From: Croceicoccus gelatinilyticus
GTDB lineage: Bacteria; Pseudomonadota; Alphaproteobacteria; Sphingomonadales; Sphingomonadaceae
Length of the DNA: 64,000 nt
Direction: 5' to 3'
Assembly (NCBI RefSeq): GCF_018398395.1
Contig: NZ_JAHCBF010000004.1
Span: 124,001-188,000, forward strand
Of this stretch, positions 39,037 through 48,135 are shown piece by piece. Position 1 is the stretch's first letter. Each line of letters begins with the position of its first letter. Made by a program: the position numbers and the translations under genes. The notes below the pieces were generated by a model. It was not told the origin of the DNA, did no database searches, and saw only the letters and a list, made by a program, of their open reading frames with translations.

Positions 39037-40854
39037 TCAGGCCCGACGCTGGTCGCGCTCATGCTCGAGCAGCCGGGCGTCGGGAAAATTTTCCATCGCG
39101 GCCTTCACCATCGGCGAGTTGCGGACCACGTCCGCTTCCGCCTCTGCCTCGGCCTTGCGGCGTTCGGTGATCGTGGGCGTGCCTTCCTGGTCAGGCGTGC
39201 CCCGCTCGACCTGCCAGCGTTCGCCCGTCGCGCGGTAAAGCGCGTCGCGAAGGTCGGCGGCCGGATCATCGTTAAAGCCGGGTGCGAGTTGGTAAGTCAG
39301 GCGCCCCGGTGCAAGGTCCACGACCCGGATCCAGTCGGTCATGATCTGGCCAACCTGCAAACGCCCCGCCGCCTCGACCTGCAGGATCAACCGGTCCCAG
39401 TCGGGCGCAGGGCCGGACGGCACCTGCGCGACCGGCGCGGCATCGCCCGAAGGCGCGTCGCCGGCAAGGGCGTTTCCGGCAGGGGCTGGCGGAGCAGGCG
39501 GATTGGCCGCGATCTCGTCCAGCTTGCGCAGCAGCGAACCGGGATCGGGCATGTCGGCGGCGTGCAGCACGCGAAGCAGCGCCATCTGCGCGGCGACGAT
39601 CGGCTCGGGCGCGCTGCGCACTTCCTCGTGCCCTTTAAGCAGCAGTTGCCACATCCGGTGGACTTGCGCCGGGCCCAGCTTCTGCGCCCAGCCGGTCAGT
39701 TCCTCACGCTCTTCCGCACTCGGCCCATCGGCCTCGCCCTTGCCAAGCTGTGTCAGTGCAATGCGATGAACGAGATCCATCTGCCCGCGCATGACCGCGA
39801 TGGGTTCAACGCCCAGAGAATACTGCCGGTCCAGAACGTCGAGCAGTTCGGGCCCGTTGCCCGTCAGGATCGCGGAAAGCAGGCGGCGCTGCACGCCCTT
39901 GTCGGCAAGGCCCAGCATGTCGCGGACCTGTTCGGCGGTGACGTGGGTGCCCTCACCCTCGCTCGCCATGTCGGCGTGAGCAATGGCCTGGTCGAGGATG
40001 GAGAGCCCGTCGCGCACTGATCCTTCGGCGGCCGAGGCGACCATGGCCAGCGCTTCGTCCTCTGCCGTCACGCCTTCTGAATCGCAGACCTTGGCGAAAT
40101 GTTCGCGCAGCATTGGCGCGGTGATGCGGCGAAGGTCGAAGCGCTGACAGCGCGAAAGGACCGTGACCGGCAGTTTGTCCACCTCGGTCGTCGCGAAGAG
40201 GAACTTCACGTGCGCGGGCGGTTCCTCAAGCGTCTTGAGCAGCGCATTGAACGCGTTGCGCGACAGCATGTGGACTTCGTCGATGATGTAGATCTTGTAG
40301 CGGGCAGAGACCGCGGCATAGCGCACCGCCTCGATGATCTCGCGCACGTCGTCGACGCCGGTATGGCTGGCCGCGTCCATCTCGATCACGTCGATGTGGC
40401 GCCCTTCGGCGATGGCACGACACGGCTCGCACACGCCGCACGGATCGATCGTCGGACCGCCCTGCCCATCAGGGCCGATGCAGTTCAGCGCCTTGGCGAT
40501 AAGCCGCGCGGTCGAGGTTTTGCCGACCCCGCGAACGCCGGTCATCAGGAAGGCATGGGCCAGCCGGTCGCGCTTGATCGCGTTGGCCAGCGTCTGGACC
40601 ATCGCGTCCTGCCCGATCAGCTGATCGAACGTCTGCGGGCGATACTTGCGCGCCAGCACGCGATAGGGCTGCTGCGCCGCCGGGGCGGGCGCCGCGACAG
40701 GGGCTGCCATTACCGGCGCAGGTTCAGGCGGGGCAGCAGGGGTCGGATCGCCGAAAAGGGCGTTCTGGCCAGCCGCCTCCAGCTCTGCCGCGCTGGGTTT
40801 CGGGTCTTCGCCTTCAGGCTCTTCGGAGCCGAAAATGTCGGGTGAATCGGACAT
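39037..40854 (-). CDS. dnaX: DNA polymerase III subunit gamma/tau
   Basis: 605 residues. After a 50-residue Ala/Pro-rich leader comes the clamp-loader core: RVLARKYRPQTFDQLIGQ, Walker A GVRGVGKTSTA, a zinc-type cysteine cluster (CIGPDG...PCGVCEPC) and IIDEVHMLS. The C-terminal tau-type tail carries an Ala/Pro linker near residue 460. The N-terminal leader is unusual compared with E. coli, but the start at ATG 40854 is the only good one. It loads the sliding clamp. Confidence 0.96.
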   Translation of the reverse strand: MSDSPDIFGSEEPEGEDPKPSAAELEAAGQNALFGDPTPAAPPEPAPVMAAPVAAPAPAAQQPYRVLARKYRPQTFDQLIGQDAMVQTLANAIKRDRLAHAFLMTGVRGVGKTSTARLIAKALNCIGPDGQGGPTIDPCGVCEPCRAIAEGRHIDVIEMDAASHTGVDDVREIIEAVRYAAVSARYKIYIIDEVHMLSRNAFNALLKTLEEPPAHVKFLFATTEVDKLPVTVLSRCQRFDLRRITAPMLREHFAKVCDSEGVTAEDEALAMVASAAEGSVRDGLSILDQAIAHADMASEGEGTHVTAEQVRDMLGLADKGVQRRLLSAILTGNGPELLDVLDRQYSLGVEPIAVMRGQMDLVHRIALTQLGKGEADGPSAEEREELTGWAQKLGPAQVHRMWQLLLKGHEEVRSAPEPIVAAQMALLRVLHAADMPDPGSLLRKLDEIAANPPAPPAPAGNALAGDAPSGDAAPVAQVPSGPAPDWDRLILQVEAAGRLQVGQIMTDWIRVVDLAPGRLTYQLAPGFNDDPAADLRDALYRATGERWQVERGTPDQEGTPTITERRKAEAEAEADVVRNSPMVKAAMENFPDARLLEHERDQRRA

Positions 40855-41002
40855 TGCCAGCCAATCTAGGCACGCATGCCGCCGGTGTCGAACCGTCAGA
40901 GCGCCTCAATCCGCCGAAAGTTGTGAAAGGTTTCGCCGCTGGCCGCAAACGCGGTGCATGGGCCCGCAAAAGCGCGGGTTCGCAGGCGAACGACTATGTA
41001 GA

Positions 41003-41100
41003 GAAAAAGGAGCCGGGCGACCCGCTGCCATCCGTTATGGCTGCTTCCTTCCGGACCTGACCAGGTTGGCGGACGCGAACGTCCACCCGACTCCCGGTGC
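41003..41100 (-). ncRNA. ffs: small signal recognition particle RNA (4.5S type)
   Basis: The minus strand carries the diagnostic apical loop GGTCAGGTCCGGAAGGAAGC followed by AGCCATAACG. The two ends (ACCGGGAGTCGGGT and AGCGGGTCGCCCGGCT) pair as the long SRP helix, and TTTTT follows at 41004-41008 as terminator. The exact 5' end is estimated. It acts with Ffh in targeting membrane proteins. The SRP RNA next to dnaX is a common arrangement. Confidence 0.93.
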
Positions 41101-41232
41101 GCGATATGGCGATCTTCCCAACCGAACGCAAGTCCAAGATCGGAACAGATCAGCTCCAATATGGTTACCTTGATTGGGGCTGGTTTCGGTGCGTGGTAAC
41201 ACGTTGCCATGGACAGAAAGGTTAACTCGCCG

Positions 41233-41766
41233 ATGCGTACCCGCCTCTTCACCGCACCGATCGCCGCCGCCGCAATCGTGGCGCTTGCCCTGCCCGCGCC
41301 CGCAATAGCCGCGCCAGAGGCCGATCTGACCATGCTGGTCGGCAGTTTCGAGGGTATCGATTTCGGTGACGATGCCGGTGAATTCGCCCGCGACGGGGAA
41401 TGCGACGACCTGCGATTCGCAGGCGAAGGCATGACCGATACGCCGCTCCTGGCCGAAGATATGTACCACGATGCCAGCGATTGCCGCGCGGCATTCGATG
41501 CGAACAAGATCACGCTCAGCCCGATGTTCATGCGCCTGTCGGGTGCGGCAGAGATCGTCTGGGGCGACGATTCGGGCGAATTCTCACGCGATGGCGAATG
41601 CGACGACATGCGCTTTGAAGGTCCGGGGATGACGTTCACCCCGCTGATCGCCGAAGACATCGGCCGCGATGCCAGCGATTGCCGCACGGCCTTCCAGAAA
41701 GGCAAGATCACCTGGCGCGTAGGCCCGGTCGGCCGGCTGGACCAGGAACCGGCTGCTTTCAGCTAA
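41233..41766 (+). CDS. secreted protein with two DGECDD repeats
   Basis: 177 residues from ATG 41233 (AGAAAGG ahead; an ATG at 41209 lacks a site). A signal peptide ends at AIAAPEA. Two repeats of about 55 residues follow: FGDDAGEFARDGECDDLRF and WGDDSGEFSRDGECDDMRF, each then reading GxGM, TPL, AEDxxxDASDCR and a lysine-ITx end. Each repeat has two cysteines, one in GEC and one in SDC, likely a disulphide, and an Asp cluster that looks calcium-binding. I recall similar DGECDD segments attached to other secreted proteins, but no function. It is monocistronic. Confidence 0.8.
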   Translation: MRTRLFTAPIAAAAIVALALPAPAIAAPEADLTMLVGSFEGIDFGDDAGEFARDGECDDLRFAGEGMTDTPLLAEDMYHDASDCRAAFDANKITLSPMFMRLSGAAEIVWGDDSGEFSRDGECDDMRFEGPGMTFTPLIAEDIGRDASDCRTAFQKGKITWRVGPVGRLDQEPAAFS

Positions 41767-41781
41767 TCCGGTAATCCGCGC

Positions 41782-42060
41782 TTAGCGGAAGTTGTCGGCG
41801 TAAGCCTGAATCTTCAGACGGCGCGGCGGCGTCGGCACGACGTGCGCCTCGATCCCGTACTTTTCCGCGTAAGCAACGGCCGCATCGCAGTCGGGGAACT
41901 TCAGCTGCACCTGCTGCTGCGTGTCGCCCGAACCTCCCCAGCCCATCAGCGGATCGGGCTTCTTCGCTTCTGCCGGAACGAAATCGAGCACCCATTCGCC
42001 CGTGCGCGCACGGCCGGACTGCATGGCATTCTTCGGGCGCTGATAGATACGAGCGGGCAT
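41782..42060 (-). CDS. NDUFS4-like NADH dehydrogenase (complex I) accessory subunit
   Basis: 92 residues from ATG 42060. MPARIYQRPKNAMQSGRART, then WVLDFVPAEAKKPDPLMGW, GSGDTQQQVQLKFPDCDAAV and AYADNF match the alphaproteobacterial relatives of the 18-kDa subunit of mitochondrial complex I. It stabilises the peripheral arm of the enzyme. It is encoded away from any nuo operon, convergent with the repeat-protein gene. Confidence 0.92.
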   Translation of the reverse strand: MPARIYQRPKNAMQSGRARTGEWVLDFVPAEAKKPDPLMGWGGSGDTQQQVQLKFPDCDAAVAYAEKYGIEAHVVPTPPRRLKIQAYADNFR

Positions 42061-42138
42061 GACGTTCCTTTTTGGGTCGGCTATCCGGCGACCGTTATGC
42101 GATTCGCCTGCGCGGCTCAAGCAGGGACATGAGCCAAA

Positions 42139-44553
42139 TCAGCGGTTGAAGGCATTCTTGGTCTTCAGGCTGGGCTTTTCCTCCCACGGCCGGTCGGGCC
42201 AGCGGTGCTTGGGATAGCGGCCCTTCATGTCCTTGGCGACATCGGCCCAGCTTCCGCGCCAGAAACCGGGCAAGTCGCGCGTCGCCTGTATCGGGCGGCC
42301 CGCAGGACTGGTCAGGTTAAGAAGCAGCGGCGTGTTGCCGATCATCGGATGGCTATCGAGCCCGAACAGCGCCTGCACCCGCACTTCAACCGACGGGGCG
42401 TTCTCTCCGGCATAATCGACCGCGTGGCGCGTGCCCGCCGGGCTTTCGAACTCGCGCGGGGCCAGCGTATCGAGCCTTTGGCGCGTGTTCCAGTCAATCC
42501 GCGCCAGCAGCGCATCGGTCAGCGGCCCCTTCGCCAGATCGAGATCGCGCCGCCCGTGAAGCAGCGGCAGCAGCCATTCATCCGCGCTTTGCACCAGAGT
42601 TTCGGGCGCAAGCTCTGCAATGCCGAGATGCGCGGCGCGGGCGATCAGCGTTTTGGGCAGGACCGCCTCGATCCGCTCGACCGCTTTTTCGAGCAGCACT
42701 TGCGCCACGGCATCGGGATCGGGCTTCGGGTCCGGCCCGCTCGCCAGCGTGATCGCGCCCAGCCGCCTTTGCAGCCGCGCCTCGACCCGCCGTTCGCCCG
42801 CGTTCCAGTTCAGCACCGAGCGGCGTTCGATTCGGTCGGCGAAGGCCGCTTCGACTTCCGCCGTGGTCAAGGCCGCTGCCGCCGTGATCCGCGCGCCTTT
42901 CGCCTGACCTTGCGCGTCGCCGATGGCGAGCCATTCCTCGCGCGCCACAGGTGATGCGGGATCAAGCGTGAAACCGCGCCCCGATGCCGAAAGCCAGTTC
43001 TCCCCGCTCGCATCGCGGCGGCGCGCGACGTTGCCGGGGATCGCCTGGGCGAGGAACAGCGCGGGATTGCCGCCTGCCGCCTGGCCTGAAACCAGCTTTT
43101 CCGCCCGCTTCGCCCAGCCATCGGCCAGCCGCCGCGCCGCATCGGCCCTGCGCCCGCGCTCACCGTCGAGCCGCGAGAGGCGTTGCAACAAGTCCTCGCC
43201 CCGTCCACCAAGGCCGCGTTCCTGCAGCAGCAGTGCCATGCGCGCCGCATCGCGGGCCTGCCCCGCCTCTGCCCCGAACAGGACCATCGCGGCATGGACC
43301 GGGTCCATCGGCAGTTCGGACAGCTTTTCACCGAACGCGGTGATGTGCCCAGCCTCGTCCAGCGCGCCCATCGCACCCAACCGCTCGCGCGCACCAGACA
43401 GTGCAGGCGCGGGCGGCGGGTCGAGCCATGGCAGGCGTGTCGGATCGGCCTCGCCCCAGCGGGCGAGCGAAAGGGTCAGCGGCGCAAGGTCGGCCGTCTC
43501 GATCTCAGGCGCGTCGAATTCGGGGCGGCCTGCGTGGCCCGCCTCTTCCCACAGGCGATAGGCGACGCCCGGCCCCTGACGCGCGGCGCGGCCCGCGCGC
43601 TGGGCAGCGGCGGCGCGGCTGGCACGGCGGGTGACGAGATGGCTGGTGCCCGCGGCGATGTCGAACTCGGCACTTCGCGAAAGCCCCGCATCGACAACCA
43701 CCGACACGCCGTCGAGCGTCAGCGAGGTTTCGGCAATCGCAGTGGCGAGCACGATGCGGCGGCGGCCATCGGGATCGCGCCGGATGGCCAGCCGCTGCGC
43801 TGCAGGTTCGACCTGTCCGTGAAGCGGCAGGATCGGCGCATCGGGCAGGCGTTGTTCAAGCCGTTCGCGCACGCGCTCGATCTCGCCCACGCCGGGCAGG
43901 AAGGCGAGGATGTCGCCCTCTTCCTCGCGCCATGCGGTCAGGACCGCACTGGCCACTTCTTCATCCAGCCGCTTTTCCGCCCGCGCGCCGAGCCATTCGA
44001 TCCGCAGCGGCCATGCCTTGCCCTCGCTCTCGATCACCGGCGCGTCGTCACCCAGCAGGCGCGAGAAACGCGCGCCGTCGATGGTCGCGCTCATGACCAG
44101 AACGCGCAGGTCTTCGCGCAGGACCGACCGGCTCTCTATCGCGAGCGCAAGGCCGAGGTCGCTGTCAAGGTGGCGTTCGTGCGCCTCGTCGAACAGGACC
44201 GCGCTGACGCCCGGAAGTTCGGGATCGGCGACAATGCGGTTCACGAAGATCGCCTCTGTCATGACGACGATCCGCGTGTCCTTGCCGACGCGGGTGTCCA
44301 TGCGGGTGGCATAGCCGACGGTCTCGCCCGCCTTTTCGCCCAGCATTTCAGCCATGCGTTCGGCAGCGGCGCGGGCAGCGACGCGGCGGGGGCTGAGGAG
44401 GAGGACCTGCCCCTCGCACCAGTCCTGATCGAGCAGAGCTGGCGCGACAGCCGTGGTCTTGCCCGCACCGGGCGGCGCGATCAGGACAGCGCAGGTGCGT
44501 TCACGAAGCGCGGCGAGAAGGTCGGGAAGGACGGCTTCGACCGGAAGGGTCAT
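42139..44553 (-). CDS. hrpB: ATP-dependent helicase HrpB
   Basis: 804 residues of the DEAH family. Walker A IAPPGAGKTTAV, the DEAH box (VLFDEAHERHLD), LVMSATIDG and the second RecA domain motif (IVLATAIAETSLT and QRAGRAARQGPG) are present. The C-terminal third is the HrpB-specific domain (up to RWPDRPWEEKP). Role in RNA metabolism not well defined in alphaproteobacteria. The large plus-strand frame across it is a shadow. Confidence 0.95.
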   Translation of the reverse strand: MTLPVEAVLPDLLAALRERTCAVLIAPPGAGKTTAVAPALLDQDWCEGQVLLLSPRRVAARAAAERMAEMLGEKAGETVGYATRMDTRVGKDTRIVVMTEAIFVNRIVADPELPGVSAVLFDEAHERHLDSDLGLALAIESRSVLREDLRVLVMSATIDGARFSRLLGDDAPVIESEGKAWPLRIEWLGARAEKRLDEEVASAVLTAWREEEGDILAFLPGVGEIERVRERLEQRLPDAPILPLHGQVEPAAQRLAIRRDPDGRRRIVLATAIAETSLTLDGVSVVVDAGLSRSAEFDIAAGTSHLVTRRASRAAAAQRAGRAARQGPGVAYRLWEEAGHAGRPEFDAPEIETADLAPLTLSLARWGEADPTRLPWLDPPPAPALSGARERLGAMGALDEAGHITAFGEKLSELPMDPVHAAMVLFGAEAGQARDAARMALLLQERGLGGRGEDLLQRLSRLDGERGRRADAARRLADGWAKRAEKLVSGQAAGGNPALFLAQAIPGNVARRRDASGENWLSASGRGFTLDPASPVAREEWLAIGDAQGQAKGARITAAAALTTAEVEAAFADRIERRSVLNWNAGERRVEARLQRRLGAITLASGPDPKPDPDAVAQVLLEKAVERIEAVLPKTLIARAAHLGIAELAPETLVQSADEWLLPLLHGRRDLDLAKGPLTDALLARIDWNTRQRLDTLAPREFESPAGTRHAVDYAGENAPSVEVRVQALFGLDSHPMIGNTPLLLNLTSPAGRPIQATRDLPGFWRGSWADVAKDMKGRYPKHRWPDRPWEEKPSLKTKNAFNR

Positions 44554-44566
44554 GGACCCGGCCGGA

Positions 44567-45577
44567 TCAGAAGCGGCGGGAAACCGCGAACTGCGCCGCC
44601 TCGATCATCGCGGCGCGAGCCTCGTTCGCCGGGAAGCCGGAGATCGAATCGATGGCGCGGTTGGCAAAGTGCTTCGCCCGTTCACGAGTGTCGGCCACCG
44701 TGCCGTGCTTTGCGATCAGCGCGGTCGCGTGGGCCAGATCCTCGTCCGAAGTGCGGCGGCCCTGCATCGCGTCCTGCCAGAACTGGCGTTCCTCGGCATC
44801 GCCGCGCGCATAGGCGAGGATGACGGGCAGCGTCATCTTGCCGTCGCGGAAGTCGTCACCCTTGTCCTTGCCGCTTTCGTCGACTTCGGAATCGTAGTCG
44901 ATGGCATCGTCGACAAGCTGGAACGCGATGCCGAGATTGCGGCCGTAATCGTCCAGCTTCTGCTCGATCGCCGGATCGCGCTCGGCAACGACGGCAGAAA
45001 TGCGGCAAGCCGCAGCGAAAAGCGCGGCGGTCTTGGCGCCGACGATGTCGAGGTACTGGTCCTCGCTCGTCTCCACGCGGCGCTGGGCGGTCAGCTGATC
45101 GACCTCGCCCTCGGCGATGATCGCGCTGGCACCCGAAAGGATCTTGAGGACTTTGAGGCTGCCGTCCTCGACCATCAGCTCGAACGAGCGGCTGAACAGG
45201 AAGTCGCCAACCAGAACCGCCGCCGGATTGCCGAAGATGATGTTCGCGGCCTGCTTGCCGCGGCGCATGTCGGACCCATCCACGACGTCGTCGTGCAGCA
45301 GCGTGGCCGTGTGAATGAATTCTACCGCAGCCGCGAGCTTGTGATGGCGGTTGCCTTCGTATTCGAGCAGCGCCGCGCTGGCCAAAGTCAGCATCGGGCG
45401 CATCCGCTTGCCGCCGCCAGCAATCAGGTGTCCGGCAAGGGCCGGGATCAGCGGAATTTTGGACTGCATGCGATCTAGAATGATCTGATTCACGCAGTTC
45501 ATGCCGTCCGCCGTCAGGGCGAGGACAGGCGCAAGCGAAGGCTCGCTACGGGGCATCGTATGTACGGTCGCACTCAC
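44567..45577 (-). CDS. ispB: all-trans-polyprenyl diphosphate synthase (ubiquinone side chain type)
   Basis: 336 residues from a GTG at 45577, which has GGACG ahead; the ATG at 45556 lacks a site. The first aspartate-rich motif is HDDVVD (with MRRG after it) and the second LVDDAIDYDSE, with GGGKRMRP at the N terminus. It extends farnesyl diphosphate to the long prenyl tail of ubiquinone; chain length cannot be read. It is divergent from the chorismate mutase gene. The longer frame to 45802 is rejected. Confidence 0.93.
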   Translation of the reverse strand: MSATVHTMPRSEPSLAPVLALTADGMNCVNQIILDRMQSKIPLIPALAGHLIAGGGKRMRPMLTLASAALLEYEGNRHHKLAAAVEFIHTATLLHDDVVDGSDMRRGKQAANIIFGNPAAVLVGDFLFSRSFELMVEDGSLKVLKILSGASAIIAEGEVDQLTAQRRVETSEDQYLDIVGAKTAALFAAACRISAVVAERDPAIEQKLDDYGRNLGIAFQLVDDAIDYDSEVDESGKDKGDDFRDGKMTLPVILAYARGDAEERQFWQDAMQGRRTSDEDLAHATALIAKHGTVADTRERAKHFANRAIDSISGFPANEARAAMIEAAQFAVSRRF

Positions 45578-45717
45578 GGGCGTCCGTTTGGGCGCTGCAG
45601 CGCGGAATGGCAAGTGCTTTGGGGCAGAACCATCGCGGTTAGCGGCGTTTTGCCCGTCACGCCTCGCGCCGTTTTGTTTTGCCTCTGCCCGCCACGCTTT
45701 GCTAGGGGCCTGCCCCC

Positions 45718-46026
45718 ATGAGCGGATCGAACGAACAGCAAGGCGCGCCGGACAAGGTCCTGGCCGGTTATCGCAAAAGCATCGACAATATCGATGCCGC
45801 ACTGGTCCACATCCTTGCCGAACGATTCCGCATCACCAAGGCCGTCGGCGAATACAAGGCGCAGACCGAACTGCCGCCTGCCGATCCCAATCGCGAGAAG
45901 AACCAGATCGCCCGCTTGCGCAAGCTGGCCGAGGATGCCGATCTGGACCCCGAGTTTTCGGAGAAGTTCCTGCGTTTCATCATCGATGAAGTCATCCGCC
46001 ACCACGAAAAGGCGCGCGGGCAGTAA
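45718..46026 (+). CDS. chorismate mutase (AroQ class)
   Basis: 102 residues, an all-helical single-domain protein. The AroQ residues appear: YRKSIDNIDAALVHILAERF with an arginine, KAVGEYKAQ with a lysine, and FLRFIIDEVIRHHEK. It converts chorismate to prephenate for Phe and Tyr. Starts at ATG 45718, 140 bases from the divergent polyprenyl synthase. Confidence 0.92.
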   Translation: MSGSNEQQGAPDKVLAGYRKSIDNIDAALVHILAERFRITKAVGEYKAQTELPPADPNREKNQIARLRKLAEDADLDPEFSEKFLRFIIDEVIRHHEKARGQ

Positions 46027-46057
46027 TCTTCAAGAGAGGCGGCGCAATAGCCGCCGG

Positions 46058-46507
46058 TCAGCCGTTCAGGACGGCCTGCACGCTGTAGAACAGCACCACC
46101 ACTAGGGCGAGGAACAGGCACAGCGCGACGAGCGAGCGCGTGTCATCGCGTTCGGTGCGCACTTCACGAACCGGGCGGCGCTGTACTTCGACAGGGCGCG
46201 GCTGCACCGAACGGGTCCGGCGCGCAGCATCGTCCACCACCGAAACCGGGATCGGCGCGAAGAAGCGGCAACCGTATTCATCGGCGTCGTGCCACATCAC
46301 TTCGGCAGAAGTCGAACCGATCTGCGGCAGGTCCACTTGCACCGTATCACCCACGCGAAGCGCGCGCGGGCTGGAAAGCATCATGCCGGAAGTCGAAAGG
46401 TTGATGAGCGTAAGCGGGTAGTCCCCGACCGCATCATGCGTGACGAGGCGTACCGAAACGCGGTTAGCGCGACGTTGTTCGTCAAGCTTCGCCATCGCCA
46501 TGCCCAT
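46058..46507 (-). CDS. PilZ-domain protein with C-terminal membrane anchor
   Basis: 149 residues from ATG 46507 (AGGGG about 10 bases ahead). The c-di-GMP-binding PilZ motifs are present, RRANR (RxxxR, residues 12-16) and NLSTSG (D/N-x-S-x-x-G). The domain ends near residue 85, followed by an Arg-rich linker (RRTRSVQPRPVEVQRR) and one membrane span (VALCLFLALVVVLFYSV) at the C terminus. It probably reports c-di-GMP at the inner membrane. Isolated gene, partner unknown. Confidence 0.87.
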   Translation of the reverse strand: MGMAMAKLDEQRRANRVSVRLVTHDAVGDYPLTLINLSTSGMMLSSPRALRVGDTVQVDLPQIGSTSAEVMWHDADEYGCRFFAPIPVSVVDDAARRTRSVQPRPVEVQRRPVREVRTERDDTRSLVALCLFLALVVVLFYSVQAVLNG

Positions 46508-46596
46508 TGTTTTCAACCCCTGTATCTTAGCGGTTCGTCTCAGGCTTTACTATCGCGTAAACGGTTAACGAGTTGTGGAGGAATCCCTTCCTCCCC

Positions 46597-48135
46597 TCAT
46601 TTGTCATTAATTAGGGCGCGCGGGAGGCGAAGTTCGACGAGAAGCCCGCCCAGATCCTCGCTTTCGCCCAAGGCAACGGTACCTCCGTAAATCTCGACGA
46701 CATCGCGAACGATGGCAAGGCCAAGGCCCGTTCCGGGCTTTCCGGTATCGAGTCGCGCGCCGCGATCGAAGATGCGCTGGCGATCCGCCTCGGGGATGCC
46801 GCGTCCGTCGTCCTCGATCCAGACGACGCACGAGCGGGCATTGTCGGGTTCGGCATCGACCGTCACGAAGACACTGCCGCCGCCGTACTTGGCCGCGTTC
46901 TCGATGCAGTTGCCGAGGATTTCGTCGAGATCCTGCCGCTCGATCGCGACGATCGTTTCACCTTCCGCGCATCCGGCGATGTCGAAGCGGACGTGTTGGT
47001 AGAGGCGCGACACCGCGCGCTCGACCGCTTCCGCCGCTTCGCGCACGTCAGCGCGGGCAAGACCGGTGGCACGGCGACCCACCGCGCGGGCACGGGCGAG
47101 GTGATGATCGACCTGCCGTCGCATCGTCGCGGCCTCACGCTGGACCAGTTCGTCAAGATCGGGCGCGTGCGCGGCAGCGGCATTGTTGAGGACGGTGAGC
47201 GGCGTCTTCAGCGCGTGGGCAAGATTGCCGGCATGGGCACGGGCTTCCTCGGCCTGGCGCTCCGAGTGGGCGAGCAGCGCGTTCAGCTCCTCCACCATCG
47301 GCTGGACTTCCAGCGGCAGGGGCTCGGTCACGCGGCTTTCACCCGTTACGCGGATACGCTGGATCGCACGGCGCACACCGCGCAGCGGCGAGAGGCCAAG
47401 CCATGTCTGAAGCGCGGCCATCATGATGAGGCCGCCCGCCAGCACGATGAAGCTGTAGAACAGGATCGAGCGGAACCGCGCGATCTGGGCGTTCAGTTCC
47501 TCGCGGCTTGCGGCGACAACGAACCACCATGTCGTATCGCTGCCCGGCAGCATGATCGGCCGCTGCATGACGCGCAGCGGTTCACCAGTGAACTGGACGC
47601 TGTCGAAGACCATCGGTTCGAGATGGTCGCTGGGGCGTACTTCGAGCGTACGGTCCCACAAGGAGCGCGAGGGGAAATCCTCGTGCCCCTCGCCCGTGAT
47701 CTGCCAGTAAAGGCCAGAGTTCGGTTCAAGGAAACGCTGATCGCCCAGCGGGCGCGAGAAGAACACCTCGCCATCGGGGCCGATCTCTGCCGAGGCGACC
47801 ATCGCGGTCAGCATATATTCGAGCTGTTCGTCGAAATTGCGGGTGATGAGGCCCGACAGCGTGCGATCGAGCGCGACGCCGCCGATCAGCAGCAGGAACA
47901 CGATCCACCCGATCGCGATCAGCATCATGCGCCGCGACAGCGATCCGGTGTGCCCGGCGTTCAAAATACGGTCAGGGCGCACCAATCGGCGAGCGACCTT
48001 CAGGCGATACTTGCCCACGCCCGAGCCGCCGGGCTCAGCCCCAGCCGAAGGCGGCGTACCAACGCCACCCCCGCCTGTCGGGCGATCAGCCGCGGGGCTG
48101 GTCGGCGGGATCGTCGAGGCTGTATCCGAGGCCAC
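46597..48135 (-). CDS. sensor histidine kinase of two-component system
   Basis: Up to 512 residues. Two membrane segments (LIAIGWIVFLLLIGGVALD near residue 72-90 and FYSFIVLAGGLIMMAA near 225) flank a periplasmic sensor region of about 130 residues; then a HAMP-like segment, the phosphoacceptor HALKTPLTVLNN and the ATPase domain (NCIENAAKYG, WIEDDGRGI, GTGLGLAIV) follow. The assumed GTG 48135 overlaps the regulator gene by 50 bases; an internal GTG about 40 codons on would also work, so the start is uncertain. The third gene of the PepSY-regulator-kinase set; PhoQ-like layout. Confidence 0.9.
   Translation of the reverse strand: MASDTASTIPPTSPAADRPTGGGGVGTPPSAGAEPGGSGVGKYRLKVARRLVRPDRILNAGHTGSLSRRMMLIAIGWIVFLLLIGGVALDRTLSGLITRNFDEQLEYMLTAMVASAEIGPDGEVFFSRPLGDQRFLEPNSGLYWQITGEGHEDFPSRSLWDRTLEVRPSDHLEPMVFDSVQFTGEPLRVMQRPIMLPGSDTTWWFVVAASREELNAQIARFRSILFYSFIVLAGGLIMMAALQTWLGLSPLRGVRRAIQRIRVTGESRVTEPLPLEVQPMVEELNALLAHSERQAEEARAHAGNLAHALKTPLTVLNNAAAAHAPDLDELVQREAATMRRQVDHHLARARAVGRRATGLARADVREAAEAVERAVSRLYQHVRFDIAGCAEGETIVAIERQDLDEILGNCIENAAKYGGGSVFVTVDAEPDNARSCVVWIEDDGRGIPEADRQRIFDRGARLDTGKPGTGLGLAIVRDVVEIYGGTVALGESEDLGGLLVELRLPRALINDK

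Noticed and set aside
40099-40845. 248-codon plus-strand frame opposite dnaX
   Set aside because: It is antisense to the Walker and cysteine motifs of DnaX, which are unambiguous.
43183-44823. 546-codon plus-strand frame opposite hrpB
   Set aside because: Shadow of hrpB; composition is typical of antisense frames.
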